Shown here: one piece after another, positions 29,542-38,041 of the stretch
Layout: every line of letters starts with the position of its first letter
Position numbering within the stretch: position 1 is the stretch's first letter
NCBI GenBank assembly: GCA_913061435.1
Contig: CAJXUK010000005.1
Location: 53,893 to 117,892, forward strand
DNA: 64,000 nt
Direction: 5' to 3'
Origin: an uncultured Thalassolituus sp.
GTDB taxonomy: Bacteria; Pseudomonadota; Gammaproteobacteria; Pseudomonadales; Oceanobacteraceae
Program-made: the position numbers and the translations under genes
Notes under the pieces: generated by a model
The model's database searches: none
What the model saw: the letters and a program-made list of their open reading frames with translations, nothing else
Told to the model about the DNA's origin: nothing

Positions 29542-30576
29542 TTACCCCATAAATAGTTTATGCCTCACCTTATTTCGATAGGCTTTTGGGCTTTGCCCAC
29601 AATAACGCTGAAAAATACGGCCAAAGTAGCTGAGATCCACATAGCCCATTGCCATGGCGATATCGGCAATCACCATATCGGTATTTTTAAGTAAATCTTT
29701 TGCTTCTAAGCAGCGCAGTTGTTGCTGATATTCGCCCATAGTTCTTCCGCAAACGCTTTTAAATCGCCGCGATAGCTGCCGTGGGCTTAGGTTAACCTGC
29801 TGGGCCAAGGCTTCAACATTTAACGACTCACTCAGATTGTGCTGCAACCAACTTTGAATACCAGCCACTGCCTCATCTGGATGCTGACTGCCCATTTCAC
29901 TATGAAACACCTTGGTTTCAAAAGTCGTACGCACTTCTGGTGAAAACTGCTGCTCGACTTGCAACGAAAGCGTTTTCCCAAATACCAAACCCAACCAATG
30001 AATCATCATATCGGCAGCAGAACTTACACTGGCCGCGCAATAAATACGGCCTGCCTGAGTAAGTAAGTGCTTGCTTTGCAAGTTCACCAAAGGATACGCC
30101 CGCGCAAATTGTGCTAAATAATGCCAATGAGTGGTTGCTGCTTTACCGTTTAAAATACCTGCTTCAGCCACTAAGCTCACTCCAGTTCCTACTGCCATAA
30201 CACTCGCACCTGCCAAGTACTGCTCTCGCAGCCAAGGAATAGTAGTGTCTTTGTGAGCCCGTATAGTACTAGCAGGATTACGCCACAGTGCAGGCACTAC
30301 AATTAAGTCCGTCGATTCAATCGCCGATAATTGACAATGTGGGCGAATTTGAAAACCGCCCAGCAAAGATAATGATGTTAGCTCGGGGGCTGCAACGTCT
30401 ATTTTAAAATCCGTATTATGGCCTCGATTGACCTTTAATCGCGCCCTGGCTGCTTCTAGCATCTCCATAGGATTAGCAGCACTAGACCCCAACATGCGCT
30501 CAAACGCTAAAACAGTGACGTGCTGTATGTCAGAAGATATTGAAGTCTTTGCAGTTTCTCTTGATGGTGAAGTCAT
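29542..30576 (-). CDS. GlxA-type AraC-family transcriptional regulator (DJ-1/PfpI + HTH)
   Basis: Start at ATG 30576 (MTSPSRETAK); the frame extends to TTG 30591. An N-terminal DJ-1/PfpI-like domain (about residues 15-205, without a convincing catalytic cysteine) is followed by an AraC C-terminal domain. The latter has two helix-turn-helix motifs: ESLNVEALAQQVNLSPRQLSRRFK and TDMVIADIAMAMGYVDLSYFGRIF. Such regulators respond to small metabolites, for example quaternary amines, but the ligand cannot be read here. It is divergent from fabY (129 nt), so fabY may be its target. Confidence 0.85.
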   Translation of the reverse strand: MTSPSRETAKTSISSDIQHVTVLAFERMLGSSAANPMEMLEAARARLKVNRGHNTDFKIDVAAPELTSLSLLGGFQIRPHCQLSAIESTDLIVVPALWRNPASTIRAHKDTTIPWLREQYLAGASVMAVGTGVSLVAEAGILNGKAATTHWHYLAQFARAYPLVNLQSKHLLTQAGRIYCAASVSSAADMMIHWLGLVFGKTLSLQVEQQFSPEVRTTFETKVFHSEMGSQHPDEAVAGIQSWLQHNLSESLNVEALAQQVNLSPRQLSRRFKSVCGRTMGEYQQQLRCLEAKDLLKNTDMVIADIAMAMGYVDLSYFGRIFQRYCGQSPKAYRNKVRHKLFMG

Positions 30577-30705
30577 GAGTGTTATTCTCAAAAGCCACTT
30601 AATGCGTCTTTTTTAACACACTTTATGTCTTATTCATTCTAATAAGACCTTTTCCTTTACGCTCATAATGCCACTCATTATTGACAGCCAGTTGAAATCT
30701 TTATT

Positions 30706-32514
30706 ATGAGCAATCACCCCTCCACAGCAGCATGCCAACAAAAAGCGGTTATTATCACAGGATATGGCGGCCTCAGTGCGGCTGGCCGCAGTTCATTTGG
30801 CCACGCTTTTAATCGTATTGTTTTTAGCGCACTGAATGACACACAACAAGATACAACACTTAACAGCTTGGCGCAGGTAATGGGGTTAACTGAAGCGCAT
30901 CATAATTCGAGTAGTCACCCTCATGAGTCACTTTCAAAACAGACCGAAAAAAGACAATACATGCTCAATCATAGCCTTATTCGCCAATGGGATAATGTGC
31001 ATTGGGACCCTAACAATGTTCCTTTCCACATCCCTTTTATCGATAACAATGGCGAGCAATGCTGGAAATTAAGCTACAAAAAAAGCCTCGTTCAAAGCGC
31101 TGCGCAAACGCCTAAAGGTTTTGACCCTGCTGCTCTTTATTCATCACACCATCATCCCCGAGGATTGCAGATGGCGGTTTATGGCGCGTCGGACGCTATT
31201 CACTCAACTGGTGTGAAATGGGAAACACTAAGCGCACATGTAAAGCCCGATCAAATTGCGGTTTATGCGGGTTCGGCCATGAGCCAACTAGATGCACAGG
31301 GCCTCGGCGGTATGATGCAAGCAGGTGTTTTAGGCAAACGCACCAGTTCTAAACAATGCGCCTTGGGCTTGGCACAAATGCCAGCCGACTTTGTCAATGC
31401 CTACGTGTTGGGTAATGTTGGCGCAACCGGCACCATGGTGGGTGCTTGTGCCACTTTTTTATACAACTTAAAACTGGCTTGCGATGACATTCGTTCTGGT
31501 AAGCGCCGTATCGTAATAGTCGGCACTAGCGAAGCACCGCTAGAGCCAGAGATTGTCGAAGGTTACAATGCGATGACCGCGCTAATAACCGAGAAAAAAC
31601 TGCGCCAATTAGATGGCCTTGATCCTAAAAATAAGGATCAATCCTCTTCTTCTAAGCCCACACCGTTCGATAGTGCTAGCCGTCCTTTTGCTGATAATGC
31701 AGGCTTTACTTTAGGGGAATCCGCACAATTTTTTGTTTTATGCGATCAAGCACTCACTCTAGAGTTGGGCTTAAACGTGCATGGCTCCATAGGTGATGTA
31801 TTTATTCACGCCGACGGATACAAAAAATCTATTTCCAGCCCAGGTGTTGGGAACTATATTACCCTAGGCAAAGCCATGGCAGCGGCGAAACAAGAGGTTG
31901 GCGAAAAAGCCTTAAAAGTCGGCAGTTATGTGCATGCTCATGGCAGCAGTACCCCACAAAATAGAACCACAGAGTCAGAGATTTTTTCAAGTTTAGCAGC
32001 AGCTTTTAAGATAACAGATTGGCCCATCACTGCGATAAAAGCGCATTTGGGGCACTCACTATCTTCTGCTTCTGCCGATCAGCTGTTTGCAACCATTGGC
32101 GCTTGGTCGATAGGAATTTTACCAGGAATAACTACCAGCAAAAAAATTGCCGAAGATGTTAGCCAAGATCATCTGCGCTTTATCATGCAGCATGAAACCT
32201 TTGAGCCCCAAAGCAAACCCATCGCTTTTTTAAATGCTAAAGGGTTTGGTGGTAACAATGCATCGGCATACATTATGTCGCCACACACCACTCATAGTCG
32301 CTTGCAACAAAGTTGCACACCACAACAATGGTCGCAATATTTACAACAAAACAATCAGGTCCAACAACAGGCTAAACAATACGATGAGCAAATGAGTAAC
32401 AATCAAATAACACTGCGTTATCAGTTTGGAGAAGGCGTACTTGAGCCTCAAGATATAGCCATTAACGATCAAGGCATTAGCATCAAAGGTTATGCACACT
32501 CTATTGAGTTTTAG
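30706..32514 (+). CDS. fabY: FabY-like beta-ketoacyl-ACP synthase
   Basis: The 602-residue condensing enzyme has GYGGLSAAGRSSFGHAFNR at the N-terminus, the signature start of FabY. Catalytic residues: Cys in VGACATFLYN (about residue 248), His in HAHGSSTPQNRT (about 409) and His in KAHLGHS (about 447). In Pseudomonas FabY condenses acetyl-CoA with malonyl-ACP to initiate fatty acid synthesis, replacing FabH. Insertions relative to FabF make it about 600 residues, which is normal for this group. It sits between ribF and murJ, away from other fab genes. Function is by family similarity. Confidence 0.8.
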   Translation: MSNHPSTAACQQKAVIITGYGGLSAAGRSSFGHAFNRIVFSALNDTQQDTTLNSLAQVMGLTEAHHNSSSHPHESLSKQTEKRQYMLNHSLIRQWDNVHWDPNNVPFHIPFIDNNGEQCWKLSYKKSLVQSAAQTPKGFDPAALYSSHHHPRGLQMAVYGASDAIHSTGVKWETLSAHVKPDQIAVYAGSAMSQLDAQGLGGMMQAGVLGKRTSSKQCALGLAQMPADFVNAYVLGNVGATGTMVGACATFLYNLKLACDDIRSGKRRIVIVGTSEAPLEPEIVEGYNAMTALITEKKLRQLDGLDPKNKDQSSSSKPTPFDSASRPFADNAGFTLGESAQFFVLCDQALTLELGLNVHGSIGDVFIHADGYKKSISSPGVGNYITLGKAMAAAKQEVGEKALKVGSYVHAHGSSTPQNRTTESEIFSSLAAAFKITDWPITAIKAHLGHSLSSASADQLFATIGAWSIGILPGITTSKKIAEDVSQDHLRFIMQHETFEPQSKPIAFLNAKGFGGNNASAYIMSPHTTHSRLQQSCTPQQWSQYLQQNNQVQQQAKQYDEQMSNNQITLRYQFGEGVLEPQDIAINDQGISIKGYAHSIEF

Positions 32515-32538
32515 CACTTTTAGCTAAACCTGAGCCTT

Positions 32539-34155
32539 TTAACTAAACCTTGCGCCTTTAAGATGCCTAGGTCTAAATCCAAATACAAGCAAGGTGAAAA
32601 AGTACACCGCGATACCAGCACCCACAATCGTCGACATCCAGCCGATTCGCTGCCAAGTGCCCCATTCAAGCCACTGCAGCGGATTGCCCATCATCAAATA
32701 AATAACCGCAAACAAAGCCCCATTGGCAATGATGACTTTTATCGAAAAAGCCAACCAACCGGGCTGTGCTTTATAATGCCCTGTCGCCTTCAGTCCGCGG
32801 TACAACATATAGGCATTGAAAAACGCTGATAACGACGTCGCCAACGCCAGTCCGGCATGCTGAAATGGCCCAACCAAAGCGAGGTTTAATACCATGTTTA
32901 CCACCATCGCTTGAATGCCAATTTTGACTGGCGTTTTTGTATCTTGGCGGGCGTAATAGCCGGGCGCGAGTACTTTAATCAACATAAAGGCAAATAAGCC
33001 CATACCATAAGCCTGCAAACTAAGAGTCATTTTACTCACGTCGTAAGCGGTTATTTCCCCATGGAAAAAAATAGTCGCCATTAACGGTGTCGCCAAAACA
33101 ACCAAGGCCAAAGCCGCCGGTAGCGCTAATAAAAAGATCATGCGTGTCGCCCAATCTAGGGTTTGGGCAAAATGTTGAGGGTTATCTTCGGCGTGTTTTT
33201 TCGACAGCGCGGGCAAAATCACTACACCAATAGCGATGGCAATAATGCCTAGTGGTAAGTTGTTTAGCCGATCTGAATAATACAACCAACTGACGCTGCC
33301 TGGCTCTAAAAATGACGCTAATAAAGTATCCAGTAGTAAATTGATTTGGCTAACCGAAACACCAAATAAAGCCGGCCCCATTAAGCGTAAAATGCGACCC
33401 ACACCTTCTTGCTTAGGTTGAAACGTGGGTCTCACGAGCAATCCTAAGCGAGCAATAAAGGGCAATTGAAATAATAACTGCAATGCCCCTGCCATAAACA
33501 CTCCCCAAGCTAAAGCATATAAAGGCTCCACAAACCACTGGGTCATAACCAAGGTCGAAAAGATAAGGCAAAGATTTAACAGCACTGGGGTAAAGGCAGG
33601 TATCGCAAAACGGCCATAAGCATTTAAAATGCTGCCAGCAAACGCGGTAAGTGAGATAAAGAGCAAATAAGGAAAAGTGATTCGCAGTAAGTCACCGGTT
33701 AAGGCAAACTTTTCTGCGTCGTCGCTAAACCCTGGGGCAAACACATAAGGCAACCAGGGAGCCAGCAACAGTGCCAGCGCCGTCACCATAAATAGCGCCA
33801 AGCCCAACACACCCGACACACTGGCAATGAGTAATTTAACTTCTGTTAAACTGCGCTGGGTTTTGTATTCTGACAACACCGGCACAAAAGCTACCGAAAA
33901 CGCACCTTCGGCAAATAAGCGTCGTAAAAAATTAGGAATCTTAAAGGCAACGAAAAAAGCATCTGCGCGCGCACCAAAGTACTGAGCCACCACAACATCA
34001 CGCACCAAACCCAAAACCCGACTTAATAGCGTCATAACACTAACAATGCTTGACGATCGAGCTAACGAGTTAGGTTTAGCGTCTCGCCTTATTTCCTGAC
34101 GCTGGTCAACCGTTCCCGGTTTCTCTGGCGTGTTGGGCTTATCAGTTTGAGGCAT
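32539..34155 (-). CDS. murJ: Lipid II flippase MurJ (MviN)
   Basis: The 538-residue polytopic membrane protein has about 14 hydrophobic segments. Typical features: SSIVSVMTLLSRVLGLVRD near the start, GARADAFFVAFKIPNFLRR and FAEGAFSVAFVPVLSEY. It flips lipid II across the inner membrane for peptidoglycan synthesis. The N-terminus is about 30 residues longer than in E. coli and polar. It is preceded by a small RRM gene (8-nt gap) and is convergent with fabY. Confidence 0.95.
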   Translation of the reverse strand: MPQTDKPNTPEKPGTVDQRQEIRRDAKPNSLARSSSIVSVMTLLSRVLGLVRDVVVAQYFGARADAFFVAFKIPNFLRRLFAEGAFSVAFVPVLSEYKTQRSLTEVKLLIASVSGVLGLALFMVTALALLLAPWLPYVFAPGFSDDAEKFALTGDLLRITFPYLLFISLTAFAGSILNAYGRFAIPAFTPVLLNLCLIFSTLVMTQWFVEPLYALAWGVFMAGALQLLFQLPFIARLGLLVRPTFQPKQEGVGRILRLMGPALFGVSVSQINLLLDTLLASFLEPGSVSWLYYSDRLNNLPLGIIAIAIGVVILPALSKKHAEDNPQHFAQTLDWATRMIFLLALPAALALVVLATPLMATIFFHGEITAYDVSKMTLSLQAYGMGLFAFMLIKVLAPGYYARQDTKTPVKIGIQAMVVNMVLNLALVGPFQHAGLALATSLSAFFNAYMLYRGLKATGHYKAQPGWLAFSIKVIIANGALFAVIYLMMGNPLQWLEWGTWQRIGWMSTIVGAGIAVYFFTLLVFGFRPRHLKGARFS

Positions 34156-34163
34156 AAATCAGC

Positions 34164-34406
34164 TTATTTTTCTTCTGCACGCTTTACTCGAATCACTTGA
34201 CCCGCGATTTCAGAGGCATTTAACGACTTCATCGCCGCTTTACCATTACCCGGCCCTGGCATTACCACAAAACCGAAGCCTTTAGAGCCGCCGGTAACGC
34301 TATCTATCACTAAGGTACATTCGGTGACTTCACCAAATGGAGCAAACAAAGCTTCTAATTCTTCTTCGGTGATAGAACGGGCTATGTTTCGGACCAATAA
34401 TTTCAT
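34164..34406 (-). CDS. Small RNA-recognition-motif protein
   Basis: The 80-residue protein is a single RRM: RNP2-like LLVRNIA at residues 3-9 and RNP1-like KGFGFVVM near residue 43. Such bacterial RRM proteins are often cold-induced and bind single-stranded RNA. The gene is 8 nt upstream of murJ and is probably co-transcribed with it. The AT-rich upstream region of about 600 nt could hold a long leader. There is no signal for a more specific role. Confidence 0.88.
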   Translation of the reverse strand: MKLLVRNIARSITEEELEALFAPFGEVTECTLVIDSVTGGSKGFGFVVMPGPGNGKAAMKSLNASEIAGQVIRVKRAEEK

Positions 34407-35010
34407 GAGATACCTTGTACAAATTGCTAGCGATAAAAAAGGAGTAATATTTTGATTATCTTACCAGAAAACACACCGACGGCATCGATCATTCTGGTGG
34501 ATCCGTTCACGAAGCAAAAACAGTATATAAAACAACCAATCTAACCACTTGTTCTTACGAACAGCACCACAGTAAGCTAATATTTTGTTATCAAACGTTA
34601 TACTGTTAGTTATCCCTATACTTATCCACAAATTCTGTGGATATAAATAGCATAACTCACTTAAAAATGACTAAATAACGTTTATCTAAAAGAAAAACAA
34701 GCATTCATTTCATCATTTTTAAAAATAAATTCCTTCTCTAGCACCTTCAATTTTTTTTTAAAATATACTTGTAAACCCTTGACTTTACTGGCCTTAATCA
34801 ATTTCAAACAATTGTTCGAAAAAGCATCAATTTGATATAAATGCTGGTGTTACTAAGGCTGCAGAGAGTTATAACATTCTTATACCCATAGTTATCAACA
34901 GAACTTGTTGGTAACTTAATTTATTCATCTTTTTTAACGATGTTTTACAAGTAAATTTATGATTTAGCCTATAATAAAATTATATAGGACGTATTTATTG
35001 CAGGGCCAAC
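34407..35010. other. AT-rich non-coding region with DnaA-box-like inverted pair
   Basis: This 604-nt divergent gap has no credible gene. It contains TTATCCACA at 34622-34630, an exact match to the DnaA-box consensus, which forms a perfect 8-bp inverted repeat with TGTGGATA (34636-34643). A one-mismatch box TTATCAACA lies near 34888-34896. The remainder is AT-rich, with runs such as TTTTTTTTAAAATATACTTG, and should hold the promoters of the RRM gene and the kinase. Confidence 0.5.
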
Positions 35011-36435
35011 ATGCTGACAAAACAAATCCACACGACTGATGACATTAGCTACTGGAAACTTGCTAGCCGCTTAGAGTCGGGCCGAGCTCAAGTATTAAAA
35101 CAAGTAGCTGACGGTGATACCCTATCTAACATCTTAATTTTATTGTGCGAAAAAGCCGAAGATTACAATCCAGACATGATGTGCTCGGTACTTCAATTAA
35201 ATACAGAGCAATCAACACTTCATCCTATCGCTGCACCTTCATTACCTAACGATTACTGTGAAGCATTAAACGGCGTTACTATTGGTATGGGGGTGGGATC
35301 TTGTGGCACAGCCGCTTTTCAACAAGAAATGGTCATTGTTGAAGATATAAATACTCATCCTTATTGGACTCAATACAAAGCCTTAGCGATTAATGCCGGT
35401 CTTCATGCTTGCTGGTCAGAACCTATTATTGGTTCTGAGGGTCGGGTTTTTGGTACATTTGCCATGTATTATAAAACACCTAGGAAACCGACCGAAGAGG
35501 ATATTCGGTTTATTGAAACCAATGCTAGTTTAGCGGCAATTGTGTTCGAAAATAACTTAGCCAAACAACAACTGATTGATGCGAATCACTTGCTCAGCCA
35601 AACTGTTGATGAACGCAACAGTCAATTAATGACAACCAACGAAGAACTGTCGCGTGTTTTGGTGCAAAAAGCAGTTGAGAATACACAGTCACTTCAACAA
35701 GAACGCATTGCTACCACCCAAAAAATACTATCTGGTTTTGCCCACGAGATTAATACACCCTTAGGTGTTGCAACAACTGCAACCAGTTTTACCTTGCAGA
35801 ACATTGAACAGTTCATGCAAGTTATTAATAACAATCAAATAACTAAACAAGCAGCGATTAACTTTTTAACTGAAATGCTTGAGTCGAGTGAGCTTACGCA
35901 ATCAAGTTTGGTAAAAACTTCTGCATTAATATCGCAGTTTAAGAAAATTGATATTTCTCTTTTAGACACTAATAAATACATTTTTAATGTTGCTGAATTT
36001 TTTGTTGATTTAAAAGATAGTTATAAAAGTAAACTCAAAAATCATCAATTTGAATTTGAAGTTAACAAGGATGTAACTTGCCACTCTAAAATAGCTTTGT
36101 GGCAAATAATTTCTCAACTAATTGATAACTCGTTAGAACATGCTTTTGTTAATACTCAAAAGGGAAAGATCGGAATTCATGTAATTAAGGACAATAAGAA
36201 TAACCTCGTTATAAATTATCAAGACGATGGTTGTGGTGTTTCTGAAGCAGAAAAACAAGCGATATTTGAGCCTTTCTTTTCCACTCAGCGTAACAGTGGA
36301 AAAATTGGCTTAGGATTAAATGTAATCGTAAATACTCTTATCAATTCTTATAAGGGTCATATTAGATTAGTCGATTCACCGGTAGGTATTCGCTACGAGA
36401 TATTGATCCCGTTAACTGCTGAAAATGAATCATAA
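35011..36435 (+). CDS. Soluble GAF-domain sensor histidine kinase
   Basis: The 474-residue kinase has no membrane segment. A GAF domain (about residues 25-185; GMGVGSCGTAAFQQEMVIVEDI is characteristic) is followed by a coiled coil and a HisKA-like helix with H-box FAHEINTPLGVATT near residue 245. The HATPase has N-box ISQLIDNSLEHAF, G1 DDGCGVSE and G2 GLGLNVIVN. No response regulator is adjacent, so it is an orphan. The GAF ligand is unknown. It is convergent with atuG. Confidence 0.88.
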   Translation: MLTKQIHTTDDISYWKLASRLESGRAQVLKQVADGDTLSNILILLCEKAEDYNPDMMCSVLQLNTEQSTLHPIAAPSLPNDYCEALNGVTIGMGVGSCGTAAFQQEMVIVEDINTHPYWTQYKALAINAGLHACWSEPIIGSEGRVFGTFAMYYKTPRKPTEEDIRFIETNASLAAIVFENNLAKQQLIDANHLLSQTVDERNSQLMTTNEELSRVLVQKAVENTQSLQQERIATTQKILSGFAHEINTPLGVATTATSFTLQNIEQFMQVINNNQITKQAAINFLTEMLESSELTQSSLVKTSALISQFKKIDISLLDTNKYIFNVAEFFVDLKDSYKSKLKNHQFEFEVNKDVTCHSKIALWQIISQLIDNSLEHAFVNTQKGKIGIHVIKDNKNNLVINYQDDGCGVSEAEKQAIFEPFFSTQRNSGKIGLGLNVIVNTLINSYKGHIRLVDSPVGIRYEILIPLTAENES

Positions 36436-36454
36436 ACGCTTTGCTGCTTAAAAC

Positions 36455-36482
36455 GCGCTGTAATAAATTATTTTTACAGCGC
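36455..36482. terminator. Probable terminator between histidine kinase and atuG
   Basis: A 9-bp stem (GCGCTGTAA / TTACAGCGC) with a 10-nt AT loop lies in the 63-nt convergent gap. The T-tract is broken (ATTCGTTGTTTTC), so efficiency is uncertain. Confidence 0.6.
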
Positions 36483-36498
36483 ATTCGTTGTTTTCTAT

Positions 36499-37383
36499 TT
36501 ACTCTTCAATTAAACCCGCCAATGGTGGTAACGTACCATGAACATAAGCACCTGGCTCTTGTACAAACAAATCAGGCATCAGGTCTGTCTTATCGCTTTC
36601 TGGGTTAGCGCGATATTGTTCAAAATTTTCTACACCTTGGGTCCGCAAAAAGTCTTCATCAATTAATAATTGGCCAGTGATTTCACGGTTTTGTGTTTTC
36701 AATAAGGCGAACGCAGCGTCTGCCATAATTTTAGGCCCGCGTGCACGGTCGAAGGATTGCTTACCACCAAATGACGTTGCAGCAGTATGGATAACCGTAC
36801 GCGGCCACAGTGCGTTTACGGCGATGCCATAGCGTTTAAATTCGTCTGACATCCCCATTGTTAGCATCGACATGCCATACTTGGTTAATGTGTACGGTGA
36901 GTGGTTGCGCATCCAACGGCGATCTAAATCTAGCGGTGGTGAGAAGCTTAGGATGTGGCCGTTTTCTGATTTTTTCAAATACGGTAGGGCTTTTTGGCTG
37001 AGTAAGAATACTGCGCGGAAGTTTACTTGCATCATTAGATCAAGTTTTTTCAGTGGCGTAGATTCAACACCGGCTAGGGCAATCGCACCAGCGTTATTAA
37101 TGATGGCGTCGATGCCACCAAATTTTTCTACAGTCAGTTTAATTAAGTTGTCGATGTCTTCTTCACTGCGCACATCTACTTTAACGGCTAGGCCTTGGCC
37201 ACCGGCTTCTTCGACTTCTTTTACGACTGAGTGAATGGTGCCTTCCAGTTTTGGATGCGGCTCATCCGATTTAGCAGCAATCACAATATTGGCGCCTTCA
37301 GCGGCACAAGTTAATGCAACTTCACGACCGATACCACGGCTAGCACCTGTGATAATAATGGTTTTATTTTTCAATGAACTCAT
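36499..37383 (-). CDS. atuG: Short-chain dehydrogenase AtuG-like
   Basis: ATG 37383 (MSSLKNKTIIITGASRG) is chosen because AAGGA lies 7 nt upstream; the open frame runs on to 37440. The 294-residue SDR has the cofactor motif TGASRGIG, NNAG near residue 98, and catalytic Ser/Tyr-Lys with SPYTLTKYG. The HPKLEGTIHS segment and WPRTVIHTAA are typical of the HSDL2-like SDRs found in atu clusters. By its place after atuF it corresponds to atuG rather than atuB. A role as citronellol/citronellal or hydroxyacyl dehydrogenase is plausible but not determined. Confidence 0.75.
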   Translation of the reverse strand: MSSLKNKTIIITGASRGIGREVALTCAAEGANIVIAAKSDEPHPKLEGTIHSVVKEVEEAGGQGLAVKVDVRSEEDIDNLIKLTVEKFGGIDAIINNAGAIALAGVESTPLKKLDLMMQVNFRAVFLLSQKALPYLKKSENGHILSFSPPLDLDRRWMRNHSPYTLTKYGMSMLTMGMSDEFKRYGIAVNALWPRTVIHTAATSFGGKQSFDRARGPKIMADAAFALLKTQNREITGQLLIDEDFLRTQGVENFEQYRANPESDKTDLMPDLFVQEPGAYVHGTLPPLAGLIEE

Positions 37384-37504
37384 AATAAATTCCTTAATTT
37401 TTATTCTCTTAATTTTATAACCGCATGCTGGCACTCGCACAGCATGTTGAATTCTTTACGGCACGCTCACATAGCAACTTGGGCCGATTAATATTTCCAT
37501 GCCC

Positions 37505-37637
37505 TATACTAGATCATTCATTCTTTGCCACGCCATAGATACCAGCCGTTCCACGTATTCACGGCGCTTGCGCTCCCTGTAGGCTCGACTACAGCATTCC
37601 TGCTGTAGACGGGCTTGGAACGAACAATCTAGTCCAG
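37505..37637 (+). repeat. Palindromic element 4 (forward core), atuF-atuG gap
   Basis: Arms CTAGATCATTCATTC / GAACGAACAATCTAG enclose the half-core CTCCCTGTAGGCTCG (37573) and the inner hairpin CTACAGC-ATTCCT-GCTGTAG (37589-37608). Here GTATTCACGGCG (37555) is present in the inverted sense, so the element is a mosaic. It is followed by two B-type elements; together they fill the 658-nt atuF-atuG gap. Confidence 0.83.
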
Positions 37638-37681
37638 TGCCATAAATCTTTCTCTATACTGTAAAATTTATAAACACTACC

Positions 37682-37815
37682 AGCACTTCGCGTATCGGGC
37701 TTGGGTGAGGCGTTAAAGGCCGTCTAAAAGACGGACCTTTTAGCCGAGTCTACATGGATGGGTTCACAGCGTGCCGCCTAACGACTTACCCAATATCGAT
37801 AGCAAGCGCAGTGCG
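37682..37815 (-). repeat. Palindromic element 5 (B-type arms, reverse core), atuF-atuG gap
   Basis: The left arm begins AGCACTTCGCGTATCGGG and the right arm ends GATAGCAAGCGCAGTGCGG; they pair over about 35 nt with an asymmetric bulge. On the minus strand the core reads GGCACGCTGTGAAC and TCCATGTAGACTCGG. The inner hairpin is CTAAAAG-ACGGAC-CTTTTAG at 37724-37743 (loop GTCCGT on the minus strand). It is nearly identical to element 6, 209 nt downstream. Confidence 0.9.
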
Positions 37816-37890
37816 GTTTTAAAACACTGACTTATCTATCTCATCGCATGCTCTGCTCTCGTTTATTCTAAAAAAATTCAATATCAAACC

Positions 37891-38024
37891 AGCACTTCGC
37901 GTATCGGGCTTGGGTGAGGCGTTAAAGACCGTCTAAAAGACGGACCTTTTAGCCGAGCCTACATGGATGTATTTACGGCGTGTCGCCTAACGACTTACCC
38001 AATACCGATAGCAAGCGCAGTGCG
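37891..38024 (-). repeat. Palindromic element 6 (B-type arms, reverse core), atuF-atuG gap
   Basis: Near-identical to element 5, with a few substitutions such as CCGATAG for TCGATAG. The minus strand reads GACACGCCGTAAATAC and TCCATGTAGGCTCGG. It ends 17 nt beyond the atuF stop codon. Close similarity to element 5 suggests a recent tandem duplication. Confidence 0.9.
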
Positions 38025-38041
38025 ATTCAATGAAGTAATTT

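Noticed and set aside
34407..35010. Chromosomal replication origin
   Set aside because: Only one exact DnaA box plus variants; dnaA, dnaN, gyrB, gidA/mnmG and parAB are not nearby.
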